DNA of 64,000 nt from Candidatus Defluviicoccus seviourii (GCA_900609035.2 UXAT02000003.1:1-64000); one strand, 5' to 3'; numbered from the stretch's first letter, positions 7,621 to 16,894 are shown. The notes: generated from the letters alone by a model not told the origin. Program-made: numbers and translations.

Positions 7621-7630
7621 AGGGCGGCCG
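7611..7630. terminator. GC-rich hairpin between convergent genes
   Basis: CGGCCGC at 7611-7617 pairs with GCGGCCG at 7624-7630 around a six-base loop that contains the stop codon of the small charged gene. It sits in the 18-bp gap before the convergent argG stop. No T-run follows on either strand, so any termination role is weak or factor-assisted. Confidence 0.35.
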
Positions 7631-7638
7631 CTACCCCT

Positions 7639-8844
7639 TCAGCTCAGCCGCGCCGCGACCCGCAAGCGGAGCGCGTTCAGCTTGATGAAGCCCTCGGCAT
7701 CGCGCTGGTCGTAAACCGAATCGGCCTCGAAAGTAGCGATGCTCTGGTCGTAAAGGCTGAACGGCGACTTGCGCCCGGTGATCGTGACGTTGCCCTTGTA
7801 AAGCTTGACGCGCACGGTGCCGGTGACCCGCGCTTGCGTTTCGTCGATGAGCTTCTGCAGCGCCAGGCGCTCGGGCGAGAACCAGAAGCCGTTGTAGATG
7901 AGGGCGGCGTAGCGCGGCATCAGGTCGTCCTTCAAGTGCGCGGCTTCGCGGTCGAGCGTGATGCTCTCGATCGCCCGATGCGCAGCCAAGAGGACCGTTC
8001 CGCCGGGCGTCTCATAGACGCCACGCGACTTCATGCCGACGAAGCGATTCTCGACCAGGTCCATGCGGCCGACGCCGTTGGCGCCCGCGATCTCGTTCAG
8101 GCGCTCAAGCAGCACGGCGGGCGTCATCGGGACGCCGTCGAGCGCGACGGCATCACCTGCCTCGAAGCCGATCTCGATCGAACAAGGTGTGTTCGGGGCG
8201 GCCTCCGGCGCGACCGAGCGGCGGAACATCGCCTCGTCCGGCTCGATCCACGGATCTTCGAGCGCGCGGCCCTCGTAGGAGATGTGCAACAGGTTGGCGT
8301 CCATCGAATAGGGCGGCTCGCCCTCCTTGTCGGACGGCACCGGGATCTGGTGCTGGCGGGCATAATCCAAGAGCGTCGCGCGTGAATTCAGGTCCCATTC
8401 CCGCCACGGCGCGATGACGCGGATGTCGGGCGCCAGCGCATAGTAGGTGAGCTCGAAGCGGACCTGGTCGTTCCCCTTGCCGGTGGCGCCGTGGGCGACA
8501 GCATCGGCGCCGACTTCGCGCGCGATCTCGATCTGCCGCTTGGCGATCAGGGGCCGCGCGATCGACGTGCCCAAGAGATACGCCCCTTCGTAGAGGGTGT
8601 TGGCACGGAACATCGGGAACACGTAGTCGCGCACGAATTGCTCGCGCAGGTCCTCGATGAAGATGCGCTTGACGCCCATCATCTCCGCCTTGTGGCGGGC
8701 GGGCTCGACCTCCTCGCCCTGGCCGATGTCGGCGGTGAAGGTGACGATCTCGCAGCCGTAGGCATCCTTGAGCCAGCGCAGGATGACCGAGGTGTCGAGA
8801 CCACCCGAGTACGCGAGAACCACCGTCTTGACCTGACCGCCCAT
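7639..8844 (-). CDS. argG: Argininosuccinate synthase
   Basis: This enzyme joins citrulline and aspartate at the expense of ATP, the penultimate step of arginine synthesis. The 401-residue protein opens with the ATP-binding PP-motif AYSGGLDTS at residues 11-19. It continues with [15 protein letters not shown] and other blocks conserved in the family. ATG 8844 ([15 protein letters not shown]) is chosen over an in-frame upstream ATG at 8955 because it puts the PP-motif at the usual distance from the N-terminus. The gene stands alone; no other arginine gene is in the window. Confidence 0.97.
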   Translation of the reverse strand: MGGQVKTVVLAYSGGLDTSVILRWLKDAYGCEIVTFTADIGQGEEVEPARHKAEMMGVKRIFIEDLREQFVRDYVFPMFRANTLYEGAYLLGTSIARPLIAKRQIEIAREVGADAVAHGATGKGNDQVRFELTYYALAPDIRVIAPWREWDLNSRATLLDYARQHQIPVPSDKEGEPPYSMDANLLHISYEGRALEDPWIEPDEAMFRRSVAPEAAPNTPCSIEIGFEAGDAVALDGVPMTPAVLLERLNEIAGANGVGRMDLVENRFVGMKSRGVYETPGGTVLLAAHRAIESITLDREAAHLKDDLMPRYAALIYNGFWFSPERLALQKLIDETQARVTGTVRVKLYKGNVTITGRKSPFSLYDQSIATFEADSVYDQRDAEGFIKLNALRLRVAARLS

Positions 8845-9128
8845 CCCCTGATTGTCCCTTTGCTGCCGGTGTTGAAGAGCGCCGGAGTATAGGCAAACGC
8901 CGCCTTCGCTCAAGGACAGCCGCGCGGGAGTCCGGAGATCGCCTGCTTGAGGCACGCGAGCGACAACGCCCCCGCGCGAAACCGGGAAAAGATGGCGCAG
9001 CGGAATGGCGGTGCAAGAATCTTCTGCGGGAAACAGACCGACACGCGGCTACAATAGACAGCCGTGCGTGCAGCGGCAGTCGGAGGCACGAGAGGACCGG
9101 CTCCGGCAAACAGCGATCTGAGGATAAG

Positions 9129-9314
9129 ATGACGAGCGTAAAGGAAAAAATGGCTGAGGTGATCAACGCCCAGCCGGACGATGCGAGCTACGACGACATC
9201 TTGCGTGCGCTGGCATTCGAGCGGATGGTCGCACGGGGTCTGGCGGATGCACGTAACGGACGCGTTCTCTCCGATGCCGAAATGGCACGCCGGATCGGAG
9301 AATGGCAGAAATAG
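9129..9314 (+). CDS. Antitoxin of a RelB/ParD-like type II module
   Basis: The 61-residue acidic protein MTSVKEKMAEVINAQPDDA... resembles short antitoxins whose N-terminal helix precedes an ASYDDILRALAFERMVARGL segment. It ends in a Glu/Arg-rich toxin-binding tail. The pattern fits the small antitoxins paired with ParE/RelE toxins. Its 3' end overlaps the toxin gene by 13 bp, the classic arrangement. A TACAAT hexamer about 70 bp upstream may be the -10 of an autoregulated promoter. It has no separate ribbon-helix-helix motif that I can identify with certainty. Confidence 0.75.
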   Translation: MTSVKEKMAEVINAQPDDASYDDILRALAFERMVARGLADARNGRVLSDAEMARRIGEWQK

Positions 9315-9595
9315 TCTGGACCGAGGAGGCGGAGCGGTGGCTGCGCGACATATACGACTATCTCGCGGCCGAAAATCCTGCCGCCACCAAGGTCATAACT
9401 GGAATCCATGAGACGGTGCAGGTTCTGCGCCATTTTCCGGAGATCGGCCACATCTATCATGCCGAACCAGAGGGTTACATCAGAATTCTTCTCTACGGCC
9501 ACTATCGGATCGCGTACCTCTTGCGCGCGTCGCGCAGGATCGATGTTCTTGGCGTCTTCCACGGCGCGCTGGATATTGAGCGTTATCTCCGGTGA
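9302..9595 (+). CDS. RelE/ParE family toxin
   Basis: The 97-residue protein begins MAEIVWTEEAERWLRDIYDYLAA, which matches the two-helix start of ParE-type toxins. It continues with a beta-sheet core (IGHIYHAEPEGYIRILLYGHYRIAYLL) and the late RRIDVLGVFHGALDIERYL block common to the family. Family members either poison gyrase (ParE) or cleave mRNA (RelE). Sequence alone favours ParE-like because no clear RelE catalytic cluster is visible. It starts within the antitoxin gene. The module sits next to a gene with a foreign-looking internal patch. Confidence 0.85.
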   Translation: MAEIVWTEEAERWLRDIYDYLAAENPAATKVITGIHETVQVLRHFPEIGHIYHAEPEGYIRILLYGHYRIAYLLRASRRIDVLGVFHGALDIERYLR

Positions 9596-9603
9596 GGTGG
9601 CCA

Positions 9604-9621
9604 GGGGTTTTTCAGAACCCC
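9604..9621 (+). other. Hairpin after the toxin gene
   Basis: GGGGTT and AACCCC form a 6-bp stem around TTTCAG, nine bases after the toxin stop codon. It lacks a T-tract and is at best a weak transcript end. Confidence 0.3.
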
Positions 9622-9667
9622 GGCGCGAGTGAGGGGCGAACCCAAACTGCGATCACACTTCATCCGG

Positions 9668-11371
9668 TTATCCGGGCAGCCAAAGGCTGAGAAGGCGCGC
9701 CGGCAGGTCGAGGGCGGCGATGCCTTCAGCCATGTCGAGGAGGCCGAGGCCGAACAACGCCATTATACGACCAATAACCAGCCAAAAGATCGCGGCTTGG
9801 ACGAGAAAGCCCAGAAGCATCCCACCGATTCCTTGGCTCACAAGGAGAACGGCGATCAGGGTCCGATCGTAAGTGCGCACCGGCTTGTCCGCCGGTAGCT
9901 TCTTTAGCAACCAGGAGTGACCAAGCGGCAGCATCTGAATCATTGATGCGCCGCCGATGCCAAGGTTGATCAGGCTGGGGATCAGCGTCGTCAGAAAGAG
10001 CACGTAGATCCACCAGTACTCCGGCTCCAGCGCTGTCTTGGGGTCGCGTAATCCGGCAAACAGGGGATCGAGGGGCAGGACCGCCGTGCCGCCGCCCAGG
10101 ACAGCGAGGGTGTCGAAGGACTGGACGCTGATGACCATCGCGATCGCAAGCAAGGCGACGATCAAGGCCGCAGACGCCGCATCGATCAGCGCAAGCGCGA
10201 GCGGCCACCAACCCTTGAGTTCCAGCCCGCGGCGCAAGAGCGCGCGCGTCAGCCCGAGCGAAGCCCAGTCGAACAGCGCATTAATGAACGTCAAGAGGCC
10301 GAGGAACACCAGCAGCGGGCCAGCTAGCCCCCAGCTTGGGTAACGAGCCATCCCGTAAGCAGCACAAAGACAAGCGGTCAGCATTAGTAGCCCGAAAAAG
10401 GTTAGGAAACGCCCATACCACCCGCCTTCTCGTGCGCTGGCGTAAATCACGTTTGCAGAGACACCAAAAACTATCACTCCAATGAATGAAAGAATAGTAC
10501 CCGCTATCACGCCAAGTACAGTGCCGACAATGCCAGCAGCAGCGACACTAACAACACTTGCTGCAGCACAACTGATAACGACTCCGACCGATAGAATACC
10601 AGAGATAGTCTTGCGAGTACTGATGCGATAAAATAATACTAACATCATACAATTCACGGCAATAATTATGCAGAAAATGCCGTTAGATGTATCGCCAATA
10701 ATGCTTGATAATCCAGCCATATTACTGAAAATACACCAGAGACACGACCTCCATCCTTCGTTCCGAACAGAACGCCAAGCTGCAAAACCCGCCAGACTCG
10801 CCAACCACAGCACAACGAGCCGCCGCCAGCCAGGCACGTCCGGGTTCAGGCCGAGCGCCGCCTCAGCCGGGCCGACGTGGCCAGAAATTACCCAGATGAC
10901 GAAGATGGTCGCGATCGGGTAGACTAGCGCCAGCAACAAGCAGCGGTCGAACGCCGGCGCGGACCATAGGGGCGCTGGCGTGTTGAGCCCGAAGGCGCGG
11001 GGAAACAGCGTGGGCTCGGCCATGCCCGCATCGCCGAAGAAGCGCTCGACCCGATCAAGGATGCGTTTGAGCCGCTCGGCGTAGAAGTGCGCCATCGCGC
11101 CCCCCGCAGCCAGACTTTCCCGCAGCTCGTCGTAGCCGGCGCGATCGTTATCGTCGGCCGGTAGCGCGCTTGCCGCTAGCATGCCGGCATAGCGTCGATA
11201 GAGAAGCCAGAAGGCCAAGGCGCAGCCGGCGCCGCAGATGGCGAGCACGTGGCTGAGTGGCGGTTGAAGGGTCCCGCTGCCCATCGCCCAAGCGAACAGC
11301 CCCCCTCCCGAGATCGAGAGCGCACTGCCCAGCCCCGTGATAAAAATGCTTTCGTCGAGATGTTCCCCCAT
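9668..11371 (-). CDS. Polytopic membrane protein of unknown function
   Basis: About 567 residues if started at ATG 11371 (MGEHLDESIFITGLG). ATG codons at 11392 and 11413 are alternatives. The protein has at least ten likely membrane helices: two near the N-terminus, a cytosolic loop of about 90 residues with charged helices, and then two dense membrane blocks. The C-terminal block contains GWWPLALALIDAASAALIV and AVLPLDPLFAGLRDPK. I do not recognise a named family. The codons at about 10440-10740 are much richer in A and T than the rest of the gene, which suggests a recombined segment. It is convergent with the toxin-antitoxin pair. Confidence 0.7.
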   Translation of the reverse strand: MGEHLDESIFITGLGSALSISGGGLFAWAMGSGTLQPPLSHVLAICGAGCALAFWLLYRRYAGMLAASALPADDNDRAGYDELRESLAAGGAMAHFYAERLKRILDRVERFFGDAGMAEPTLFPRAFGLNTPAPLWSAPAFDRCLLLALVYPIATIFVIWVISGHVGPAEAALGLNPDVPGWRRLVVLWLASLAGFAAWRSVRNEGWRSCLWCIFSNMAGLSSIIGDTSNGIFCIIIAVNCMMLVLFYRISTRKTISGILSVGVVISCAAASVVSVAAAGIVGTVLGVIAGTILSFIGVIVFGVSANVIYASAREGGWYGRFLTFFGLLMLTACLCAAYGMARYPSWGLAGPLLVFLGLLTFINALFDWASLGLTRALLRRGLELKGWWPLALALIDAASAALIVALLAIAMVISVQSFDTLAVLGGGTAVLPLDPLFAGLRDPKTALEPEYWWIYVLFLTTLIPSLINLGIGGASMIQMLPLGHSWLLKKLPADKPVRTYDRTLIAVLLVSQGIGGMLLGFLVQAAIFWLVIGRIMALFGLGLLDMAEGIAALDLPARLLSLWLPG

Positions 11372-11556
11372 CCCCGCCTGCCTGTACGGCATGGTGTTAG
11401 CGTAACGTACCAAACCCCATCGGTTCGGTGAACAAACCTGCGGGCTCTCTTGCGCCCGGTTTGCACGCGCGGGATAGTGCCTAGTGCGGACGGGAGTGGC
11501 GACGCGGTCGGCCGAGCGGTGGCCGACGCCGGCTGTGGCGGAAGCAGGGTGCGCGA

Positions 11557-12252
11557 GTGGTTTTCAGCAAACGCGTGCTGATCGTCGATGATGACTCAGG
11601 GCTGCGCGAGCTTCTGGGCGAGCAATTCGTCGTCAACGACGCATTTACCGTCGATGCCGCCGCAACCGGGGCGGCCGCTCTCGGGCTCGCGACCGCGAGC
11701 CACTTCGATGCCATCATCCTCGACGCTGGGCTGCCCGACATCGACGGCTGCCAAGTCTTGCGGCAGTTGCGCCAGGCCCGCGTTCGCTGCCCGATCGTGC
11801 TCTTGATCGAGGAAGGCGAGGACAGCGAAGCCCAGGCCGAAGCCGGCCTTGCGGCCGGTGCCAGCGCGTGCGTCGCCAAGCCGTTCCGCCTGGGTGCGCT
11901 CCTGGCGCGGGTCAACGCGGAACTGCGCCAGCACGAGCGGTCGGAGGATGCCGCCGTTGCCATCGGCCCCTACACCTTCCACGCCGGCCTCAAGACTCTC
12001 GTCAATGATGCCACGGGTGTGCGGATCCGCCTGACCGACAAGGAAGCGGCGATCCTCAGCTACCTTTACCGCGCCGGCGACCGGGTGATCAGCCGCAGCC
12101 TGCTGCTGGAGAACGTCTGGGGCTATAACGCGCACGTGACGACGCACACGCTGGAGACGCACATCTATCGCCTGCGCCGCAAGATCGAGCCGATCCCGGG
12201 CGAGGCCAATCTCCTGATCACCGAGGCCGGCGGCTATCGCCTCGTCCTGTAG
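11557..12252 (+). CDS. OmpR-type DNA-binding response regulator
   Basis: The 231-residue regulator has an N-terminal receiver domain with acidic pocket VDDD, phosphoacceptor Asp in DAIILDAGLPDIDG, and the conserved lysine in VAKPF. A C-terminal winged helix follows, with the recognition-helix region TTHTLETHIYRLRRKIEP. GTG 11557 is the most likely start because the receiver domain begins four residues later. No sensor kinase is adjacent, so it is an orphan in this window. Its target genes cannot be inferred. Confidence 0.9.
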   Translation: MVFSKRVLIVDDDSGLRELLGEQFVVNDAFTVDAAATGAAALGLATASHFDAIILDAGLPDIDGCQVLRQLRQARVRCPIVLLIEEGEDSEAQAEAGLAAGASACVAKPFRLGALLARVNAELRQHERSEDAAVAIGPYTFHAGLKTLVNDATGVRIRLTDKEAAILSYLYRAGDRVISRSLLLENVWGYNAHVTTHTLETHIYRLRRKIEPIPGEANLLITEAGGYRLVL

Positions 12253-12256
12253 GGGC

Positions 12257-12295
12257 AAAAAAAAAAGCGCCCGGCCAGGGGGGGTAGCCGGGCGC
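12257..12295 (-). terminator. Rho-independent terminator reading leftwards
   Basis: GCGCCCGGC at 12267-12275 and GCCGGGCGC at 12287-12295 form a perfect 9-bp stem. On the minus strand it is followed by a run of ten T residues (plus-strand A-run 12257-12266). It closes leftward transcription from ftsK-lolA or from the possible small RNA upstream of it. It also lies five bases after the stop of the convergent response-regulator gene. Confidence 0.9.
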
Positions 12296-12400
12296 CAAGC
12301 TTCCTCGGCGGAAGCCACGGATGGCAGGGGAACCATCCGGGAGGGACCTCTCCGAAAGGGAAATCACCTCCACCCATTCACATGGGGCAAGGACGCTGCC
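12257..12400 (-). ncRNA. Candidate structured small RNA or lolA 3' UTR
   Basis: Between the lolA stop and the strong leftward terminator lie about 185 bp with successive short hairpins: GGATGG/CCATCC (12319-12338), GCTTCC/GGAAGC (12299-12315) and the terminator stem. A short frame of 26 codons on the minus strand (12364-12444, MRVARGCSALDALVLAAS...) lies upstream. The chain of stems ending in a T-run is the usual look of a trans-acting or 3'-UTR-derived small RNA. No known RNA family is recognised and the 5' end is a guess. Confidence 0.35.
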
Positions 12401-12481
12401 AAAACCAATGCATCCAATGCAGAACAGCCCCGCGCCACACGCATGGCTGTGGTGGCCGCTACCGTTGCGCCGCCGCCAGCC

Positions 12482-13117
12482 TCAGTCGCGCAGTTTTTCC
12501 TCCCAGAAGCGCGGGTCATCGAAGCGGAACAGCTTGTCGGAAAGCGTGCCGCCGAAGCGCGCATCGAGCAGCCGCACGGTGGTAGTGATGCCCTGGGCAT
12601 CGGTGACCTGCCATTGCGTCAGCGCGAGCGGCTGATCGGCGAACACGAGCGTGAGCGTTCCGTCCGACGGGCTGTTGCGGCGGACCAGGCTGACGCGTAC
12701 CGTTCCCGGGCCAGCTTCCGCTGCCGTCACGCTCAAATCGCCGCCGTCGAGCTTGATGCGGTCTGAAAGCAGGATCGAGGCCGGCGTCGAGCCGAGCGGC
12801 AGGTAGCTCACCTGCTCCAGTGCCGAGTCCGAATAGATCAGCCAGGTGCCGTTAGCGATGACGAGGATTGGTGACGGTGGTGCATAAGCCAGACGCAGGC
12901 GGCCGGGCCGCGCGAGCGCCAGCGTGCCCTCGGCGACCTCGCCGGTCGAGGCGATCTGCACGAAGCGCGCCTCGACGGTGGTGATCGCGTTCAGATAGCG
13001 CTCGATCCGCTCCAATTGGGCGCGGTCGATGGCGGCTGCCGCGGGCAGCGGCGCCAGCAGCCACGCGCACACGAGCAGCAGCGCCGCCAGCGGCCGAAAG
13101 TTACGAATTGCGGTCAC
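12482..13117 (-). CDS. lolA: Outer-membrane lipoprotein carrier protein LolA
   Basis: The 211-residue periplasmic chaperone ferries lipoproteins from the inner membrane LolCDE complex to the outer membrane. It has a signal peptide (MTAIRNFRPLAALLLVCAWLLAPLPAAAA, split here as a basic start, a hydrophobic core and an Ala-rich cleavage site). The family pattern follows: an early IERYLNAITTVEARFVQ segment, GRLRLAYAPPSPILVI and the RFDDPRFWEEK tail. It overlaps the 3' end of ftsK by 17 bp, so the pair is probably one leftward operon ending at the terminator near 12.26 kb. LolCDE is not in the window. Confidence 0.92.
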   Translation of the reverse strand: MTAIRNFRPLAALLLVCAWLLAPLPAAAAIDRAQLERIERYLNAITTVEARFVQIASTGEVAEGTLALARPGRLRLAYAPPSPILVIANGTWLIYSDSALEQVSYLPLGSTPASILLSDRIKLDGGDLSVTAAEAGPGTVRVSLVRRNSPSDGTLTLVFADQPLALTQWQVTDAQGITTTVRLLDARFGGTLSDKLFRFDDPRFWEEKLRD

Positions 13118-15464
13118 CGATCAGCACTTCGCGCCGCCCGACGCGGTCCGGCTTCGAGACCAGACCCTCCTGTTCCATCCGCTCCATCAGCCGTGCGGCG
13201 CGATTGTAGCCGATCTGCAGCCGGCGCTGGATGAAGCTGGTCGAGGCCTTGCCCTCTCGGCTGACGATGGCGACGGCTTCGTCGTAAAGCGCGTCGCTAG
13301 TGCCGGCATCATCGCTGTCGACCATGTCCGCCGGCTCGGCATCGCCCAAGTCGGTGATCTCCGGCAGGTACGAAGGGTCGCCCTGGGATTTGAGGTGGTG
13401 CACCACCGCTTCCACTTCGGAATCGGAGACGAAGGGACCGTGCACGCGGCTGATGCGGCCGCCGCCGGCCATGAACAGCATGTCGCCATGGCCCAGGAGC
13501 TGCTCTCCCCCCTGCTCGCCCAGGATGGTGCGGCTGTCGATCTTGGAGGTGACCTGGAAGCTGATCCGGGTCGGGAAGTTGGCCTTGATGGTTCCGGTGA
13601 TGACGTCGACCGAGGGCCGCTGCGTCGCCATGATCAGGTGGATGCCGGCCGCGCGCGCCATTTGCGCCAAGCGCTGCACTGCCGCTTCGATGTCCTTGCC
13701 GGCGACCAGCATCAGGTCTGCCATCTCGTCGACGACGACGACGATCAGCGGCAGTGGTTCAAGATCGAGCGGCTGGTCCTCGAACACCGGCCGGCCGTCG
13801 GAATCGAAGCCGGTCTGGACGCGGCGGATGATCTCCTCGCCCTTGCGCTTGGCCTCCAGCACGCGGGCGTTATAGCCGGCGATGTTGCGCACGCCGAGCT
13901 GCGACATCGCCCGGTAGCGCTCCTCCATCTCCCGCACGGTCCACTTGAGCGCGACGACGGCGCGGCCCGGCTCGGTGACGACCGGGCACAGGAGATGCGG
14001 AATACCATCGTAGACCGAGAGCTCCAGCATCTTCGGGTCGATCAGGATGAAGCGGCAGACCTCGGGCGACAGCCGGTACAAGAGCGACAAAATCATCGCG
14101 TTGATCGCGACCGACTTGCCCGAGCCGGTCGTGCCGGCGATCAGGAGGTGCGGCATACGGGCGAGATCGACGAAGACGGGCGCGCCACCGATGTCCTTGC
14201 CGAGCGCCAGCGTCAGGGTGCCGGCGTAGCGCTCGAAGGCTTCGGAGGCGAGCAGCTCGCGCAAGGCGACGGTCTCCCGGCGCTGATTGGGCAGCTCGAT
14301 GCCGATGACGTTGCGTCCCGGCACGACGGCAACGCGGGCGGACACGGCGCTCATCGAGCGCGCGATGTCGTCGGCAAGCCCGATCACCCGCGCACTCTTG
14401 GTGCCGGGGGCGGGTTCAAGCTCGTAGAGCGCCACCACCGGCCCAGGGCGCACCTTGACGATATCACCGCGGACGCCGAAGTCATCGAGCACGGTGGCCA
14501 GCATGCGCGCGTTCTGCTCCAGCCCGTTCTTGAACGCGCCCTCATCGAGCGAACCGTTCATTGCCAGCGGTTCGTGCAGGAGATCGAGCGAGGGTCCGCG
14601 GTAGGGCGGGTTTTGCGTGAAATCGAGGGTGCCTTGGCTTTCGCCCTCGCCCTTGCGGCCGCTGCGGGGTTTTGTGCGCCGGGCCGCCACCAGATCGCGT
14701 ACGCTCGCCGAGGCGACGGTATCGGCGATCGTTGGCCCAACGATGTCCGGCTTGCGACGCTGCCCGCCCGCGCTCCCCTGCCGCTGGCGGCGGAACAAGC
14801 CGGCGCGCCGGCGCGGATCGGTGACGAGCGCGTGTGCAGTGCGGCCGAAGGCGACGACCGCGCGGGTAGCGGCCCGGGCGTCGCGCGCCAGCGCCAGCCA
14901 CTCCGACCAGCGGAAGGTCATGCCGTAGAGCGCCAGCGCGCCGCCAAGGCCGAACGCCACGAGTGCCACACCCGAACGGCTCAAGAGACCGCCGGTGCCG
15001 CCTGCCAGCAGGGCGAACCAGTTGAGGAGCGCTTCGCCGATGCCGCCGCCGGCGGACGTGGAGATCGGCCAACCAGCCGGCGCCGGCAACAGGGCGAAGC
15101 CGATGCTGAGGCCGAACAAGCCGAGGGTGAGCGCGAGCACGCGCAAGCCGAGCCGGCGAACCGGCTGCTTGCACAACAGCCGCCAGCCCCACGACGCCAG
15201 GCCCAGCGCCGGCACCGCGCAGGCAAGGCCAAAGCCATGCAGCAGCAGATCGGCGGTGTAGGACCCGGCGGTGCCAAAAAGGTTGGCCGGGACGCTGTCA
15301 GTTGCGTGATTGAACGACGGGTCGGTCGGGCTGAAGGTCAGCAGCGCCAGCATCAGCGCAACCGCGACGAACAGCGTCCCCACTCCCGCCGCTTCAAGAA
15401 CCCGCCGCCTCAGGTAGTCGGCCATCCCGACTGGCAGCAGGGCAAGACTGCCGCTTGCGCTCAT
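13101..15464 (-). CDS. ftsK: DNA translocase FtsK
   Basis: The 787-residue septal DNA pump clears and resolves chromosome termini during division. Four membrane helices lie in the first 190 residues. A charged linker follows, then the RecA-like motor with Walker A AGTTGSGKS (about residues 441-449) and Walker B IVVVVDEMADLM. A C-terminal gamma winged helix (STSFIQRRLQIGYNRAARLMERMEQEGLV) reads KOPS sites. The linker is much shorter than in enterobacterial FtsK, as is usual in this class. ATG 15464 or the in-frame ATG 13 codons later could be the start. It is the first gene of the ftsK-lolA unit. Confidence 0.95.
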   Translation of the reverse strand: MSASGSLALLPVGMADYLRRRVLEAAGVGTLFVAVALMLALLTFSPTDPSFNHATDSVPANLFGTAGSYTADLLLHGFGLACAVPALGLASWGWRLLCKQPVRRLGLRVLALTLGLFGLSIGFALLPAPAGWPISTSAGGGIGEALLNWFALLAGGTGGLLSRSGVALVAFGLGGALALYGMTFRWSEWLALARDARAATRAVVAFGRTAHALVTDPRRRAGLFRRQRQGSAGGQRRKPDIVGPTIADTVASASVRDLVAARRTKPRSGRKGEGESQGTLDFTQNPPYRGPSLDLLHEPLAMNGSLDEGAFKNGLEQNARMLATVLDDFGVRGDIVKVRPGPVVALYELEPAPGTKSARVIGLADDIARSMSAVSARVAVVPGRNVIGIELPNQRRETVALRELLASEAFERYAGTLTLALGKDIGGAPVFVDLARMPHLLIAGTTGSGKSVAINAMILSLLYRLSPEVCRFILIDPKMLELSVYDGIPHLLCPVVTEPGRAVVALKWTVREMEERYRAMSQLGVRNIAGYNARVLEAKRKGEEIIRRVQTGFDSDGRPVFEDQPLDLEPLPLIVVVVDEMADLMLVAGKDIEAAVQRLAQMARAAGIHLIMATQRPSVDVITGTIKANFPTRISFQVTSKIDSRTILGEQGGEQLLGHGDMLFMAGGGRISRVHGPFVSDSEVEAVVHHLKSQGDPSYLPEITDLGDAEPADMVDSDDAGTSDALYDEAVAIVSREGKASTSFIQRRLQIGYNRAARLMERMEQEGLVSKPDRVGRREVLIGDRNS

Positions 15465-15500
15465 ATCAAACCTGAAGATTGGTTATTACCGCGCTGAAAA

Positions 15501-16691
15501 CTATAAGGCGTCCTTGAGGCGGCGCAAAGCGTCTTCTGTCGCCGCCAAATCGTCGATCAGCGCCATGCGGATGTAGCGCCGGCCGGGGTTGTCGCCGGTG
15601 GCGTCAGAGCGCGCGAGATAGGCGCCGGGGAGCACCCGGAGCGCTGCCTGCTGCCACAGCGTGCGTGCCGCCGTCTCGCCGTCTTCGACATCGAGCCACA
15701 AGAAGAAGCCGCCCGCCGGTCGATAAAACGCGAATCGCCCACCGAGCAACCGTTCCGCCAGATCGAACTTGGCCCGGTACAGGCGCCGGTTCTCTTCGAC
15801 ATGCGCCTCGTCCTGCCACAGCGCGGTGGAGGCCGCAAGAACGGGAAGCGGCAGCGTCGCGCCGGCGAAGGCGCGCAGGCGCCGGAAGGCTGCGATCAGT
15901 TGCGCATCGCCGGCAACGAATCCAGAGCGCAGGCCCGGTACGCTCGATCGCTTGGAGAGCGAGTGAAAGGCGAGCACGTTCTCCAGCCCTTCACCCAGCG
16001 CGGCGCAGGCGGCCAGCACGCCCGCGGGCGGTGCCGCATCATAGATCTCGGCGTAGCACTCATCGACGACGAGGGTGAACCCATGCCGGCGCGCCAAGCG
16101 GACGGCGGCCTCAAGGTAAGCGGGATCAGCCGCGGCGCCTTGCGGATTGGCGGGCGAGCAAAGATAGAGCATCGCCGTGCGTGCCAAGAGCGCTTCCGGC
16201 AGGCTGGTGAGGTCCGGCAGGAAGCCGATTTCCCTTGTCGCCGGCAGGAAAACCGGCTCGGCGCCGTGCAGCGCTGCGGCCGCCAGATAGACCTGATAGA
16301 ACGGGTTTGGCATCAGGACCGCGGGCGGCCCGCCCGCGACCGCTGGTGGCACGCACACGCTCGCGATCAGGAACAGGGCTTCGCGCGTGCCGGCCACCGG
16401 CAGGATGTGCCGGGCCGGATCGATGAAGGCGTGCGGGAGCTGAAAACGGTTCGTGAGCCACTGGGCAACGGCCAGGCGGAAGGCTTCGGTGCCGTCGACC
16501 GGCGGGTAACGGTTCCAGGCCGCATGCTCGCGATCGATGATTTCGCGCACCATCGCGGGCGGGGCATGCCTGGGCTCACCGACCGAAAGTACGAGCGGTT
16601 TGAGCGCGGTGGGCGGCGCGATCGGGTCCAGGAGCGCGCGCAACCGGTCGAATGGATAGTCGGTCAAAGCTTCGAGCGCCGGGTTCAGCAT
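15501..16691 (-). CDS. PLP-dependent aminotransferase, class I/II (DapC-like)
   Basis: This 396-residue fold-type I aminotransferase has the PLP lysine in FHSLSKRSSVPGLRSGF, the phosphate-binding region around PVAGTREALF, and the NPFYQVY and SPANPQGAAAD motifs of the family. Alphaproteobacterial relatives upstream of ftsK are usually annotated as succinyldiaminopimelate transaminase (DapC), the lysine/peptidoglycan pathway step. That specific role is inferred from the neighbourhood rather than from a diagnostic residue. It ends 36 bp before ftsK starts and could be cotranscribed with it. Confidence 0.85.
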   Translation of the reverse strand: MLNPALEALTDYPFDRLRALLDPIAPPTALKPLVLSVGEPRHAPPAMVREIIDREHAAWNRYPPVDGTEAFRLAVAQWLTNRFQLPHAFIDPARHILPVAGTREALFLIASVCVPPAVAGGPPAVLMPNPFYQVYLAAAALHGAEPVFLPATREIGFLPDLTSLPEALLARTAMLYLCSPANPQGAAADPAYLEAAVRLARRHGFTLVVDECYAEIYDAAPPAGVLAACAALGEGLENVLAFHSLSKRSSVPGLRSGFVAGDAQLIAAFRRLRAFAGATLPLPVLAASTALWQDEAHVEENRRLYRAKFDLAERLLGGRFAFYRPAGGFFLWLDVEDGETAARTLWQQAALRVLPGAYLARSDATGDNPGRRYIRMALIDDLAATEDALRRLKDAL

Positions 16692-16801
16692 GGCGGCTAT
16701 CGTAGGCGGGAAGCTGGGCGGGGCTCAAGGTGGCTGCTGGCAGGCTGGTCTTACCCGGTTCTTTGCTGCCGCGCTGACCGCTCTTTCCCGGAATAAAGAT
16801 T

Positions 16802-16830
16802 GGGCCGGAAGGGGGGAACCCTTCCGGCCC
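16802..16830 (-). terminator. Hairpin terminator downstream of amtB
   Basis: GGGCCGGAAGGG at 16802-16813 and CCCTTCCGGCCC at 16819-16830 make a perfect 12-bp stem with a five-base loop. On the minus strand it is followed by a moderately T-rich CAATCTTTATTCC. It lies 65 bp past the amtB stop and most likely ends that transcript. Confidence 0.75.
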
Positions 16831-16894
16831 ATCGAGGGGGACCAGCAGGAGTGAGGGGGGACGAAGGCTAGGGCCGGCCCAAACCCCGCCGTTG

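Noticed and set aside
13029..15497. 822-codon plus-strand frame opposite ftsK
   Set aside because: The minus strand has unmistakable FtsK motor motifs. The plus frame is a composition artefact rich in Arg, Asp and Gln.
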